In this document: positions 18,793 to 28,910 of the stretch, in pieces | Layout of the letters: the number at the start of each line of letters is the position of its first letter | How positions within the stretch are numbered: position 1 is the first letter of the stretch | Origin: Christiangramia portivictoriae DSM 23547 | GTDB taxonomy: Bacteria > Bacteroidota > Bacteroidia > Flavobacteriales > Flavobacteriaceae | Assembly (NCBI RefSeq): GCF_000423045.1 | Contig: NZ_AUHF01000001.1 | Span: 124,001 to 188,000, forward strand | DNA length: 64,000 nucleotides | Direction of reading: 5' to 3' | Notes under the pieces: model-generated | What the model was told of the DNA's origin: nothing | The model's database searches: none | What the model saw: the letters and a program-made list of their open reading frames with translations, nothing else | Translations under genes and position numbers: made by a program

Positions 18793-21700
18793 ATGAAAAA
18801 TTTAATTGTGATAACGCTCATGTTCTTTAGCCTCGGCATGTTGGCTCAAAACAAGACAATAACGGGTACTGTAACTTCTGAAGAAGGTATACCTGTCATT
18901 GGGGCTACCGTGGCGGTAAAGGATACGAATCGTGGTGCGATGACCGACTTTGATGGAAATTTCGAACTGGAGGCCAGTAATGGTGAAATTCTCGTAATTT
19001 CCTACATAGGTTTTAAAACTAAAGAAGTTGCTGTTGATCAGTCTTCCATTTATGGTATTACTTTGACTGAGGATGTAGCCCAACTCGATGAAGTTGTAGT
19101 CACCGGTTATACATCAGAAAAGAAATCGGATATAGCAGGAGCAATAAGTGTGGTTGATGTTGAAGAGCTTTCTCAAGAGTTCAGTCCGAATATTATTACA
19201 AGCTTACAGGGTCGAGTTCCAGGAATCCAAATTAATTCCGGGGGTACCCCAGGGGGAAATGATTCTCAAATTGCGATACGAGGATTAACGACAATTACTG
19301 CTGGTTCAAGCCCTCTATGGGTAATCGACGGGGTTCAAACATTCAATCCTTCTTCTCTAAATCCAGATGAAATAGCAAGTATTCAGGTTTTAAAGGATGG
19401 TGCTTCAACCGCACTGTACGGAACCTCTGCCGCAAACGGCGTAATTGTAGTTACCACCAAAAAAGGTAAGGAGGGTGTTTCAGAGTTTGCTGTAAAATCT
19501 GAAGCTACTGTTAATATGCTAAGAGACAAGGTTGATATTTTAAATGCTCGTCAATGGGCAGATGTATATTATGAGGCTAGAGCGAATGATGGTATTTCAG
19601 GAAATTTTAATGTACTAACCGATAATGGTACTGGATTCGATATTCCTGAGTTTTTAGATGAAGCTGAGTTAATTAGATCATCCGACACAAATTGGTTAGA
19701 TGTAATTATTGATGAATCGATTTCATACAATACAGATTTCAGTTATCGATATGGTAAAGAAGACATGCAAATATTTACGAGTCTGAACTACACTAAAGAT
19801 AATGGTATCCAAAAGTATACGTCTTATGAAAGATATAATGCCAGGCTGAATTCAAGCTTTGATTTCTGGGACGATAGAATTACTGTAGGGGAGAACTTCC
19901 TGTATTCAAACTTTAATGAAGTTCAGGCTAATGAATTTGAAAATGCCATACTCCAAAATCCACTAATTCCAGTATATACTGTGGATGGAGATTATACAGC
20001 ACCTACCATCCAGGATAAAGCAAACTCGCTTGCCAATCTGTGGTCCAATAGAAAGAATGAACAGCGGAATAATCGTTTGCTAGGAAATGTTTTTGCTAAA
20101 ATTGATATGCTGGATGGTTTAACTTTCAATACTACTCTGAATTTTGATTATACAGAGTTTGCATTTGACACCAGAACGCAACCTTTTGTTCAGGTAGGTA
20201 GAATTCCAAGTGTGTTTAATAATATTACGGTCTCAAAGGATCGGAACAATTCTTTAAGAACGATCTGGACTAATCTCCTTACCTATGATTTCGAAATAAA
20301 CAAGCATCGAATCAATGTTCTTGGAGGAGTTGAGTTTACAAACGAAGATTTTGAATCTACAGTAGAACTAACGAATGGAGTTGATATTACAGAATATCCA
20401 AAATATATCATCCAAAGCGATGCAGAATTCAGGACCATTGAAAATGAGATTAACTATAGAAAACAATCATTCTTTGGATCTCTTAAATATGTATATGACG
20501 ACAGATATATCTTATCCGGTAGTATAAGAAGAGACGGTTCTTCCAGATTTGGTCCAAATAATAAATTCGCCATTTATCCTGCAGGATCAATTGCCTGGAA
20601 TGTTTCAAACGAAAATTTTCTTGAAGATTCCGATATGATTTCAAATCTAAAATTTCGTGCCTCTTATGGTATAAATGGGAATGATCAAATTCCGAACTAT
20701 TTATATCTAAGTACTTTTTATAATAGCTCAATTGGCAATGCAATTGAATTCCTAAATTATGATATTGATGGTGATGGTTTTGGAATTTCAGAGGGGATTG
20801 TACAGGCAAGACAGGCCAACCCCGATATTCAGTGGGAGCAAACTGCCCAGACAAATGTAGGATTTGATATAGGTTTCTTGAGAAATCGTCTTACTCTTAG
20901 TACGGATTTCTTTGATAAAAGAACAACAGATTTACTTTTACAACCTATCCCACAAGCAATAAACGGTGAAGCAGAACCTCCGTTTATTAATGCAGGGGAA
21001 GTATCGAATATTGGTTTCGAAGCGGTTTTGAGTTATCAAAATAAGGCCGAAGGGGATTGGTATTATGGCGTTGACCTGAATTTCTCTAAATATGAGAACA
21101 ATGTCGAATCACTTGATACAGATAATAACTTCCTTCTAAATGGGGTGTCTATAACCAGGGCCGGAGATCCAATTGCTTCCTTCTATGGACTTATCGCCGA
21201 TGGACTCTTTAGAACGCCAGAAGAAGTAGCTGTCCATGCGCAACAGCCAGGAAAAGGTCTGGGAAGAATAAGATACAGAGATCTTAACAATGATGGGGTG
21301 ATTAATTCTGATGATAGAACTATTATAGGAAATCCTCATCCAGACTTTATTTATGGAGTGAGTTTAAATGTAGGATATAAAGGTTTTAATCTTAGCGCCT
21401 ATTTCGACGGTAAGCATGGACATGATTTATATAATACTCAAAGAAACTTAGGTGATTTCACCTACTTCAGTTTCAATTTTGGGGAAAATACGCTCGATGC
21501 ATGGACACCGGAAAATGCGAATTCAAATATTCCTGCATTAAGTACAAGTAATGTAAATAACGAAACCCAGCCTTCAAGTTACTTTATCGAAGATGGATCT
21601 TATTTTAGAATGAAGAATATTACGCTGGGCTATACTTTCCCTCAGCAGGTAACAGAAGGGATTGGTTTAAATGAACTTAGACTTTATATGTCTGGACAAA

Positions 21701-21834
21701 ACCTTTTAAACTTTACCTCCTTTTCTGGATTTGATTATGAAGTATCCGGTCTTGGAGCTGGAGGTATAGGGGTTGCCGGATATGGTATTCCTCATATAAA
21801 ATCAATCACTTTCGGAGTTTCAACAAAATTTTAA
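18793..21834 (+). CDS. SusC-like TonB-dependent outer membrane transporter, PUL A
   Basis: About 1013 residues from ATG 18793, which gives a clean signal peptide (MKNLIVITLMFFSLGMLAQ); a longer in-frame extension into the preceding gene has no signal peptide and is unlikely. After a carboxypeptidase-D-regulatory-like repeat (TGTVTSEEGIPVIGATV, FDGNFELEA) come the plug (LQGRVPGIQI, IAIRGLTT, ALYGTSAANGVIVVTTKKG) and the 22-strand barrel ending in a terminal aromatic (FGVSTKF). It imports large fructo-oligosaccharides with the SusD partner encoded 9 nt downstream, powered by TonB-ExbBD. Confidence 0.95.
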   Translation: MKNLIVITLMFFSLGMLAQNKTITGTVTSEEGIPVIGATVAVKDTNRGAMTDFDGNFELEASNGEILVISYIGFKTKEVAVDQSSIYGITLTEDVAQLDEVVVTGYTSEKKSDIAGAISVVDVEELSQEFSPNIITSLQGRVPGIQINSGGTPGGNDSQIAIRGLTTITAGSSPLWVIDGVQTFNPSSLNPDEIASIQVLKDGASTALYGTSAANGVIVVTTKKGKEGVSEFAVKSEATVNMLRDKVDILNARQWADVYYEARANDGISGNFNVLTDNGTGFDIPEFLDEAELIRSSDTNWLDVIIDESISYNTDFSYRYGKEDMQIFTSLNYTKDNGIQKYTSYERYNARLNSSFDFWDDRITVGENFLYSNFNEVQANEFENAILQNPLIPVYTVDGDYTAPTIQDKANSLANLWSNRKNEQRNNRLLGNVFAKIDMLDGLTFNTTLNFDYTEFAFDTRTQPFVQVGRIPSVFNNITVSKDRNNSLRTIWTNLLTYDFEINKHRINVLGGVEFTNEDFESTVELTNGVDITEYPKYIIQSDAEFRTIENEINYRKQSFFGSLKYVYDDRYILSGSIRRDGSSRFGPNNKFAIYPAGSIAWNVSNENFLEDSDMISNLKFRASYGINGNDQIPNYLYLSTFYNSSIGNAIEFLNYDIDGDGFGISEGIVQARQANPDIQWEQTAQTNVGFDIGFLRNRLTLSTDFFDKRTTDLLLQPIPQAINGEAEPPFINAGEVSNIGFEAVLSYQNKAEGDWYYGVDLNFSKYENNVESLDTDNNFLLNGVSITRAGDPIASFYGLIADGLFRTPEEVAVHAQQPGKGLGRIRYRDLNNDGVINSDDRTIIGNPHPDFIYGVSLNVGYKGFNLSAYFDGKHGHDLYNTQRNLGDFTYFSFNFGENTLDAWTPENANSNIPALSTSNVNNETQPSSYFIEDGSYFRMKNITLGYTFPQQVTEGIGLNELRLYMSGQNLLNFTSFSGFDYEVSGLGAGGIGVAGYGIPHIKSITFGVSTKF

Positions 21835-21843
21835 AAACATCTT

Positions 21844-23556
21844 ATGAAAAGAACAATGAACAAATCAATAATTGGATTATTCCTTCTTGGAATAACATTG
21901 ATCGTCGGCTGTGTTTCAGAAGATGATCTGGATGTAACCGAGTATAATACGATTTCGGAGGACAATTTGGAGCCTGAACAACTTGTAATTGCAGCATATA
22001 GTGCTTTGGATTACCGATATAATACTGGTGATTTCAGGGATCTTTATCCATTTGATCATGCTCCTTCTAACTGGCCAACATCTGATATTCGTTCTGGAGA
22101 TGCCTATAAAGGGGGAGGTGGAACAGGAGATAATCCTGGAGGGGGAATGCACCAACTGGAAACCCATAATTTATTCCCTTCCAGTGATAATGTCTATAAC
22201 CTATGGAGGTCTATCTACTTTGGCTTGAAAAGGGTTGACACTGGAATCAGGTTTTTAGTAAATCTGGAAGATGGAGAATTTGAGAATAGAGATGTAAGAC
22301 TGGGAGAGTTATACACTCTAAGAGCTCACTTCTATTTCGAAGCGATGAAGAATTTCGGTTCGATTGTATGGTATGATGAGAACACTCCAGTAACTGATTT
22401 CACTAATATTCCAAACACGTTTGATGAGGCCTTTATTTGGGAAAAAATCGAAGGTGATTTAAACAGAGCAATAGGTTTACTTCCAGCAACTCAGCCTGAT
22501 CTAGGTAGGGTTAATGAAATGGTGGCCAGATCATATTTGGCTAAAGCTCATCTGTTCCAGGAAGAATGGCAAGAGGTGATTAATCAAACAAATATCGTAA
22601 TCAATTCTGGTCAATATAGGCTAGTTGAGGATATCGAAAGATTATATTCAGAACCAGGTTATGGAAACCCAGAGAATATTTTTGCAATACAATTTTCTAT
22701 AAATGATGGATCACAATATGGTAATCTAAATTTCGGAGACCTTTTGAATTCTCCAGACAGTCCATCTGACAATCCTAACCATCCATATCTGAACGGTGAT
22801 GACTTTCATAAGCCTTCACAAAATCTAGCCAATGCATATAAGGTTGGAGAAGATGGATTACCACTATTCAATTCATATAACACTTCAAATATTGATCAAG
22901 AGGATCTGGTAGATCCCAGGCTTGATCACGTTATAGGAAGACCTGGAATTACATGGAAAGATTGGGGACCTATGGCTCAACAGGAAAACTGGAGCAGGGA
23001 TAGCGGAACTTATGGTTTGTATGTAAGAAAGAAAAACATGATCTATCCTACTTCAGATGGAATGGCCTCGAATCCTAATGGATTCCCATGGGCCCTAGGA
23101 AATCTTGACTTTCCTTTAATCAAATATTCCGATTTACTTCTATGGAAAGCAGAAGCCTCTATAGAATTAGGAGAAGTTGCTACGGGGATTGAAATCATTA
23201 ATCAGATTCGCCTTCGAGCAAAGAACTCTCCCTCTGTGAAGGACTTTGAAGATCCTTCTGAGGACGCTGCAAATTATCTTATTGAACCATATTCAACCAG
23301 TATGTCTCAGGAAATGGCAATACAGGCACTAAGATTTGAAAGAAGACTTGAGCTTGCAAATGAAGGACACAGATTTTTTGATCTTGTAAGATGGGGTATT
23401 GCTGATACTTATATAAGTGAGTATGTAGCAAGTGAACAGGCTAGAAGACCTTATTTAACAGGGGCAAGCCTTGAACCTCACGAATATTATTTACCGATCC
23501 CACAGGTGGAGATTGATGCTAGTGGAGGTACATATACTCAACGTTCCGGATATTAA
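21844..23556 (+). CDS. SusD-like glycan-binding lipoprotein, PUL A
   Basis: A protein of 570 residues. Lipobox IVGC with Cys near 23, followed by VSEDDLD, an acidic surface-export signal. The SusD fold is clear: N-terminal segment with NLEPEQLVIAAYSAL, TPR-like helices (RVNEMVARSYLAKAHLFQEEW), and the C-terminal RFERRLELANEGHRFFDLVRWG signature followed by EYYLPIPQVEID. It caps the SusC barrel and hands over fructan chains. A second ATG 12 nt downstream (MNKSII) could also be used. Confidence 0.95.
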   Translation: MKRTMNKSIIGLFLLGITLIVGCVSEDDLDVTEYNTISEDNLEPEQLVIAAYSALDYRYNTGDFRDLYPFDHAPSNWPTSDIRSGDAYKGGGGTGDNPGGGMHQLETHNLFPSSDNVYNLWRSIYFGLKRVDTGIRFLVNLEDGEFENRDVRLGELYTLRAHFYFEAMKNFGSIVWYDENTPVTDFTNIPNTFDEAFIWEKIEGDLNRAIGLLPATQPDLGRVNEMVARSYLAKAHLFQEEWQEVINQTNIVINSGQYRLVEDIERLYSEPGYGNPENIFAIQFSINDGSQYGNLNFGDLLNSPDSPSDNPNHPYLNGDDFHKPSQNLANAYKVGEDGLPLFNSYNTSNIDQEDLVDPRLDHVIGRPGITWKDWGPMAQQENWSRDSGTYGLYVRKKNMIYPTSDGMASNPNGFPWALGNLDFPLIKYSDLLLWKAEASIELGEVATGIEIINQIRLRAKNSPSVKDFEDPSEDAANYLIEPYSTSMSQEMAIQALRFERRLELANEGHRFFDLVRWGIADTYISEYVASEQARRPYLTGASLEPHEYYLPIPQVEIDASGGTYTQRSGY

Positions 23557-23588
23557 AAACTAATCAAAATCAATTAAAACTTTATAGA

Positions 23589-25418
23589 ATGAAATCATTG
23601 AAAAATATAGTAAGGTATGCTGCTGGTATGTTACTCTTATTGCCATTTTTCCTGCTAAACAGCTGTAGTGAAGATGATGATAATTTTGAAGATGTAGTGC
23701 CAGACTTCGCTCAGGCCATCATAAGATCTTTTGAGATCAATGGGGAATTTGCTCAAATAGAACATACTTCAGCAACCATCACCATGACGTTACCTGCGGG
23801 AACTGATCTTTCTGCAGTAACGGTAGACTTAACGGCACCTGAAGGCACCACTGTAACACCTGAATCAGGTTCGACCATTGATTTTTCGAATGGGCCGGTA
23901 GTTTTTCAAACCATGGCTGAAAATGGAGCAAATAGGGAATATACGGCTTCTATAGGCGCTTACGGTGATCCTAAAATTTTAAGCTTTGCTATAGGGGAAA
24001 ATGTTGCTGAAATTGATGAAGAAAATAATACTATTTATATTGAAATTGGTAGCCAGGATGGTGATATAGCAGATCTGGCCCCCAATTTTGTCATTGCAGA
24101 TGGAACTAGTGTGGATATAGCATCTGGGGTTTCCAGAAATTTCACTAATCCGGTTACTTACACCGTTTTGTCAAATGATGGATTCAGTGCCACGGAATAT
24201 ACAGTAACAGTAGAACAGATAGAAGCTCCAAAAATCAGCTCCTTTACTGTTGGAGAGTCTTCCGGAGTAATAGACAATGAAGAAAATACGATTTACGTAT
24301 CAGTTCCAGCAGGAACAGATCTCTCTGGTTTAAGTCCGGTTGTTGAGGTGCCTGAAGGACAATCTGTAAGCCCCACTTCAGAAGAAGAGGTAGATTTTAC
24401 TGATCCTGTAGAATATACTGTAACGAATACAGAAGATCAAACTAAAACGTATACTGTAACTGTGGAAACACAGCAGGCTAATCCTACAAAGTATGCATTT
24501 TTAGGTGAGCAGGCAGATATTGCCTCATTAGTAGACGATGATGCTAAGGCGGCTGCTACATGGATGGAGAACACTTACGGAGATGAGTTTGAATATATTC
24601 AGTTCAGTGAGATTTCTCCACAATCCATGGCTAGAATTAAGGTGGCCATGATTTATTATCTAACGCCCGCTGAAGATTTAGGTTATAGTGCTACTCCTGA
24701 TAATGTGTCAACTTTATTACCTCCAAGTTTAAGACCTGAAGGAGCTAAAGCCCAGGTCTTGAAAAATTGGGTACAGAATGGTGGAGATATGTTAATCGCG
24801 GGAGATGCTAATCCATTGATTTTCTCATTAGATCGAGTTCCGGCAGACTTTTCCGCACCTAGAGAACCTGGTAATTATGTTTATTCAGAATTTGGTTGTG
24901 CCGAATCGGCAGGTTGTGTTGATATGGGCAAACCAGCAGACGATATCTGGGGGCTTGGAATGCGCCCGGCTAATAATTCACAGGATAGGCAGGGACACCC
25001 AGTATTTGACGGGTTAAGCTTTGAGAATGGCGAATACCTTGCGCTGCAAAATTCTGCTACAAGAGAAGTTCGATTGATCTGGTGGCAACATTTTGATGGA
25101 ATATTAAATCCTAGTTGTTGCGGACAGGACGCTGCCACTACTTTCGAGCAGACTTTAGCTGCTATCAAATTTGGAACGTTAAGACATATTGGAGATGCTT
25201 TTGGGTATGGAGCTGTACTTTGGAACAGAACAGATATGAATACACATGAAATGTTTGACGATCAGATCTCAAAAGATTTTAAAGGTTCTATATTCAGTAT
25301 CCAGAACACAATTGTTGGCTATGAATGGGATTCTAATGGAACTGTAAATGATTACCAATCAAACATCGAAACGTTCACTGGAAACATTTTAGATTACCTG
25401 TATAACTTAGAAGACTAA
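23589..25418 (+). CDS. Surface lipoprotein: three Ig-like repeats plus DUF4960-type domain
   Basis: A protein of 609 residues. Lipobox LNSC followed by SEDDDNFED, a strong surface-export signal. Three related beta-repeats of about 85 residues (IIRSFEINGEFAQIE, ILSFAIGENVAEID, ISSFTVGESSGVID) form a stalk of the DUF5018 kind, ending near residue 295. The C-terminal ~310 residues (YAFLGEQADIASLVDDDAKAA onward) resemble the DUF4960 domain found in fructan loci, in the place held by the levan-binding protein BT1761. No catalytic motif is seen. It probably binds fructan at the surface. Cysteine pairs (for example SCCGQD near 518) may form disulfides. Confidence 0.75.
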   Translation: MKSLKNIVRYAAGMLLLLPFFLLNSCSEDDDNFEDVVPDFAQAIIRSFEINGEFAQIEHTSATITMTLPAGTDLSAVTVDLTAPEGTTVTPESGSTIDFSNGPVVFQTMAENGANREYTASIGAYGDPKILSFAIGENVAEIDEENNTIYIEIGSQDGDIADLAPNFVIADGTSVDIASGVSRNFTNPVTYTVLSNDGFSATEYTVTVEQIEAPKISSFTVGESSGVIDNEENTIYVSVPAGTDLSGLSPVVEVPEGQSVSPTSEEEVDFTDPVEYTVTNTEDQTKTYTVTVETQQANPTKYAFLGEQADIASLVDDDAKAAATWMENTYGDEFEYIQFSEISPQSMARIKVAMIYYLTPAEDLGYSATPDNVSTLLPPSLRPEGAKAQVLKNWVQNGGDMLIAGDANPLIFSLDRVPADFSAPREPGNYVYSEFGCAESAGCVDMGKPADDIWGLGMRPANNSQDRQGHPVFDGLSFENGEYLALQNSATREVRLIWWQHFDGILNPSCCGQDAATTFEQTLAAIKFGTLRHIGDAFGYGAVLWNRTDMNTHEMFDDQISKDFKGSIFSIQNTIVGYEWDSNGTVNDYQSNIETFTGNILDYLYNLED

Positions 25419-25431
25419 TAAATCATTAACC

Positions 25432-26589
25432 ATGATAAAGACGTATAAATTCTATATTCTCTGTTTCATATCCATGACTATGTTCATGGGCTGTGATGAA
25501 AGGGATAATTACGACGAAGATTTAGACCCGGTTCTTAATATTGTAACCTCTTTGAAAGGTAACGGGACCAATGCCACTGTAAACGATTTACAGGGGACTA
25601 TAAACCTGGTGTTACCTCCCAGAACCGATATTACCAACGTAGAATTAAAAATTGAGGCTCCAGAAGGAGTCGAGATCAATCCGCCAAGCGGAACTATGCT
25701 TGATCTTTCTCAGAGACAGGAAATTTCAGTTAGCTATGGTACGTCAATTCGAAATTACCAACTTATAACCAGGGTACTTCCAAGTAAAATTGGTTTCCTT
25801 GGCGAGGCGGAAAGTTATGAAGTACTGATAGCAAATGCAGATGATGATATCGTTGCAGCAGCCCAGTGGGTTAAAGAAACTTATCCTAATGATTTTCAAT
25901 ATCTGAATGCTGCGGAAGTCACTTATGAAGATCTAGAAGAGTTTAATGTTGTTGTATTTTATTATGATCAGGTAGGTACATCAGAACTCCCTGCAGTTTT
26001 TACTGAAGGAAATAGTAAGTCTGCCTTTATTCAATATGTTGTGGAAGGGGGTAAGTTGCTCTTGGGAGGAATGGCCACAAGCTTTGCTGAGACAATTGGT
26101 AGAGATAACAGTGGATTACAAACCATTCAAGGGAACGGGGAAGGTTTTGAGTCTCCAGATACCTGGACCATTGATGGTGGGGTTAATTTCGTGAATCCGA
26201 AACTCAATCACCCTATTTACACGTATAATCCTGGGCTCATTGAATTTGATGAAAATGGGTTCATACCAATAATAGATGCCGGATACAGAGAAGACCATAA
26301 TAACCTTTGGGATGCTTCAGCTCTCTTAGCAGCGGGAAATCAACTTGGTCAATTCGGTGAGTTTGAAAGACTGTATAACGGAGTAGTTCTAGCCGTTTGG
26401 GGAGGAGTTGCAGATGAATGCTGTCCAGGAATCATAGAGTTTCAGCCTAAACCTCCTTATAGTGGTACTGTAATAGCTATAGGTGTAGGAGGTATAGAGT
26501 GGAATATGAATGATGGTCGTACGAATGAATACAGAGATAATATCGAAGCTATTTATAAAAATTCCATTGACTATTTGTCTACTCTTTAA
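25432..26589 (+). CDS. Second DUF4960-type surface lipoprotein with one Ig-like repeat, PUL A
   Basis: A protein of 385 residues. Lipobox FMGC followed by DERDNYDED. One Ig-like repeat (about 30-110) is followed by a DUF4960-type domain (IGFLGEAESYEVLIANADDDIVAAAQW onward) that keeps the order of motifs seen in the previous gene, including a CC pair (DECCPGI) and a final WNMNDGRTNEYRDNIEAI. It is a shorter paralogue of its upstream neighbour, 13 nt away, and is likely a second fructan-binding surface protein. Confidence 0.72.
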   Translation: MIKTYKFYILCFISMTMFMGCDERDNYDEDLDPVLNIVTSLKGNGTNATVNDLQGTINLVLPPRTDITNVELKIEAPEGVEINPPSGTMLDLSQRQEISVSYGTSIRNYQLITRVLPSKIGFLGEAESYEVLIANADDDIVAAAQWVKETYPNDFQYLNAAEVTYEDLEEFNVVVFYYDQVGTSELPAVFTEGNSKSAFIQYVVEGGKLLLGGMATSFAETIGRDNSGLQTIQGNGEGFESPDTWTIDGGVNFVNPKLNHPIYTYNPGLIEFDENGFIPIIDAGYREDHNNLWDASALLAAGNQLGQFGEFERLYNGVVLAVWGGVADECCPGIIEFQPKPPYSGTVIAIGVGGIEWNMNDGRTNEYRDNIEAIYKNSIDYLSTL

Positions 26590-26602
26590 GAATTAGTCTA
26601 AC

Positions 26603-26639
26603 ACTGGCTGAAGGTATAATAATTCTTCAGCCAGTTTTT
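26603..26639 (+). terminator. Strong hairpin with T-run inside the PUL A operon
   Basis: Perfect 11-bp stem ACTGGCTGAAG / CTTCAGCCAGT (26603-26613 with 26625-26635), 11-nt loop, then TTTTTA. It lies 13 nt after the second DUF4960 gene and 10 nt before the next ATG. It should end or attenuate transcription, separating the uptake genes from the last GH32 gene and fructokinase. Confidence 0.75.
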
Positions 26640-26649
26640 AATTTTATAT

Positions 26650-28896
26650 ATGTTCAGAACAGCTCTCTTTTTTGGTATAATTTCTTTATTCACACAGGAT
26701 GTTAGCTCACAACAGGCAGAACTATACTTGAGTTTTGATGGTACAGACTGGTGGGAGAACTTTCAGAAGAATAATCAAGTGGAACTTTTCAATTCCCCGT
26801 ATTCTTTAAATGGTTCCAAACCTCAGTATTTATGGAAGAAGCAAGGTGTTGAAAATGAAAGTCTCCTGTTTGATGGATATTCTACCTATTTAGAGATCGA
26901 GAATGTTGAACTAAATAGTGATTTTGAGCTTAGTTTCTGGTTTGCACCAAGGGCTTTCGATAGTGCAATTGGCAATAAAGTTTCATCAATCCTTGATTTT
27001 TATAGTCCCAGGTATACTACTGCTTTAAGAATCGGCCTACTTAAACATGGGCAATTGGCCATAGAATATGAGCATGGTGTTACCTCAGAAAGATTAACTA
27101 ATGAAGAATCGTATTTGGACAAAGATCGATGGAACTATGTTTCGATAAAGAAAATTGGTGATGAGATAAATCTTCGAATAAATGATACATCTGTTTTAGA
27201 GGAGTCATTTATAATAGGCTTTAAAAATTTTTTCAGTGAAAACCTGAAATTGAGAATTGGTAGAAATTCCAACGCAGGTGGCTTTGGTGAAAAATTCAAG
27301 TTCAATATGATAAGTGGATTACTTGATGAAATTAAAATAGCTAAACCTGGAGAAACTGATGTGGTAGATAGAAATGATTTAATTGAGATAAGAGATCAGG
27401 ATCTGCAAAAGGCTCTACGATTAGATTATTCTAAGTACGGAAAGGAGCTATATAAACCAGCTTATCACGCTACAGCTCCTGCGCACTGGATGAACGAACC
27501 ACATGCACCTTTGTATTACAATGGGAAGTATCATTTGTTCTATCAACACAATCCATTTGGCCCTTACTGGGGGCAAATTCATTGGGGACATTGGGTAAGT
27601 GAGGATATGATCAATTGGAAACATGCTGAAATTGCCTTGGCTCCTGAAAAGGGTCATATGGCACCAGACGGTATCTGGTCTGGTTCAGCCTATGTAGGAC
27701 CCGATAATATTCCTATGTTATTTTATACTGCGGGTAACTTATCTAAGGATCAAAATCAATACACATCTATTGCCGTACCACGGGACACTACAGATGAAAA
27801 TTTGGTAGCATGGGAGAAAACGAACATTATTGTTGACAAGCCAGAAGGGTATAAGAAGAATGAATTCCGTGATCCCTTTGTCTTTCAGGTTGAAGAAAAA
27901 TATTATATGATCGTTGGATCCGGAATTGAGGGCAAAGGTGGAACTGCTCCACTATTTGAATCTGAAGATGCTACAAATTGGAGGTATGTAAAGCCATTTT
28001 ATATTTCAGACATCGAAAAATATCCTTTTCTTGGAGGGATGTGGGAATTACCAGTTTTCTTGCCTTTAAGAAGAGAAGATGGTACGAAAACAGAAAAGTA
28101 TGCCTTCCTAGTATTACCTCTAAGAAATGAAGCAGATGTAGAAGTATTTTATTGGATAGGGGAGTTTAATCAGGATAAAAAACAATTCATACCAGACGAT
28201 CCTAAACCAAAACTAATGGATTATGGTGATTTTGGTTTTACAGGTCCCAGCGGGTTTGTAGATCCCAAAACAGGAAGAACCATTATATTCTCCATAGCCC
28301 AGGGGAAGTACGGGAATCTGGATAACTATGAAATGGGCTGGGCTCATAATGCCGGACTTCCTGTTGAGTTATGGTTAAATGAATCTAACGATTTAAGGTT
28401 TGCTCCCATTGAAGAGATTAAAAGTTTGAGAGGAGAGGAACTGGTATCCTGCGATAAGTGTATCAAAGAATCGCTTAACGCTGAACTTAAAGAGGTAAAA
28501 GGAGATCAATTGGAAATTGAAATGAAGTTTAAGGTATCTAATTCAAGCCAGGGCATAGAAGTGCGCCGCACCAAGGATGGTTCTACTAAAGCAATGATCT
28601 ATTACGAACCCGAGACAAAATCTGTTGTTTTTGATAAAGTGCAAAAAAATCCTGAGCGTGATTTTAAAGCTTTAAAAGCACCAATTGGGGATAATATTAC
28701 TGAATTAAATATTCGTGTATTCCTGGACCGTTCTATGGTCGAGATCTACATCAACGACAAGGTTTCTATTACCGATAGAATTTATTTCCATGAAGAGGAT
28801 GCTACTGGATTAGAAATTACTGGACCTGAGAATTCGGAACTAGAAAAATTTTCAGTGTGGCGAATGAATGGAATTGACTGGAAGTATGTTGAATAA
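26650..28896 (+). CDS. Secreted LamG-GH32 protein with WMNEPH motif, PUL A
   Basis: A protein of 748 residues. Signal peptide (FFGIISLFTQDVSSQ) without lipobox. A LamG-like sandwich (about 20-235; LYLSFDG, LSFWFAPR, WNYVSIKKI) is followed by the GH32 propeller from about 270. The nucleophile motif reads HWMNEPHAP, with Glu283 where Asp is normal. The stabilizer is Asp408 (FRDPF) and the acid/base is Glu466 in WELPV. The beta-sandwich end is intact (DRSMVEIYINDK). Domain order matches the 16581 gene, but the sequences are well diverged. The start codon lies only 10 nt after an intrinsic terminator and has no visible ribosome-binding sequence, so expression may rely on read-through or an own start. 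Exact activity (exo-, endo- or transfructosidase) is unclear. Confidence 0.85.
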   Translation: MFRTALFFGIISLFTQDVSSQQAELYLSFDGTDWWENFQKNNQVELFNSPYSLNGSKPQYLWKKQGVENESLLFDGYSTYLEIENVELNSDFELSFWFAPRAFDSAIGNKVSSILDFYSPRYTTALRIGLLKHGQLAIEYEHGVTSERLTNEESYLDKDRWNYVSIKKIGDEINLRINDTSVLEESFIIGFKNFFSENLKLRIGRNSNAGGFGEKFKFNMISGLLDEIKIAKPGETDVVDRNDLIEIRDQDLQKALRLDYSKYGKELYKPAYHATAPAHWMNEPHAPLYYNGKYHLFYQHNPFGPYWGQIHWGHWVSEDMINWKHAEIALAPEKGHMAPDGIWSGSAYVGPDNIPMLFYTAGNLSKDQNQYTSIAVPRDTTDENLVAWEKTNIIVDKPEGYKKNEFRDPFVFQVEEKYYMIVGSGIEGKGGTAPLFESEDATNWRYVKPFYISDIEKYPFLGGMWELPVFLPLRREDGTKTEKYAFLVLPLRNEADVEVFYWIGEFNQDKKQFIPDDPKPKLMDYGDFGFTGPSGFVDPKTGRTIIFSIAQGKYGNLDNYEMGWAHNAGLPVELWLNESNDLRFAPIEEIKSLRGEELVSCDKCIKESLNAELKEVKGDQLEIEMKFKVSNSSQGIEVRRTKDGSTKAMIYYEPETKSVVFDKVQKNPERDFKALKAPIGDNITELNIRVFLDRSMVEIYINDKVSITDRIYFHEEDATGLEITGPENSELEKFSVWRMNGIDWKYVE

Positions 28897-28910
28897 TAGC
28901 AAAATTAAAT

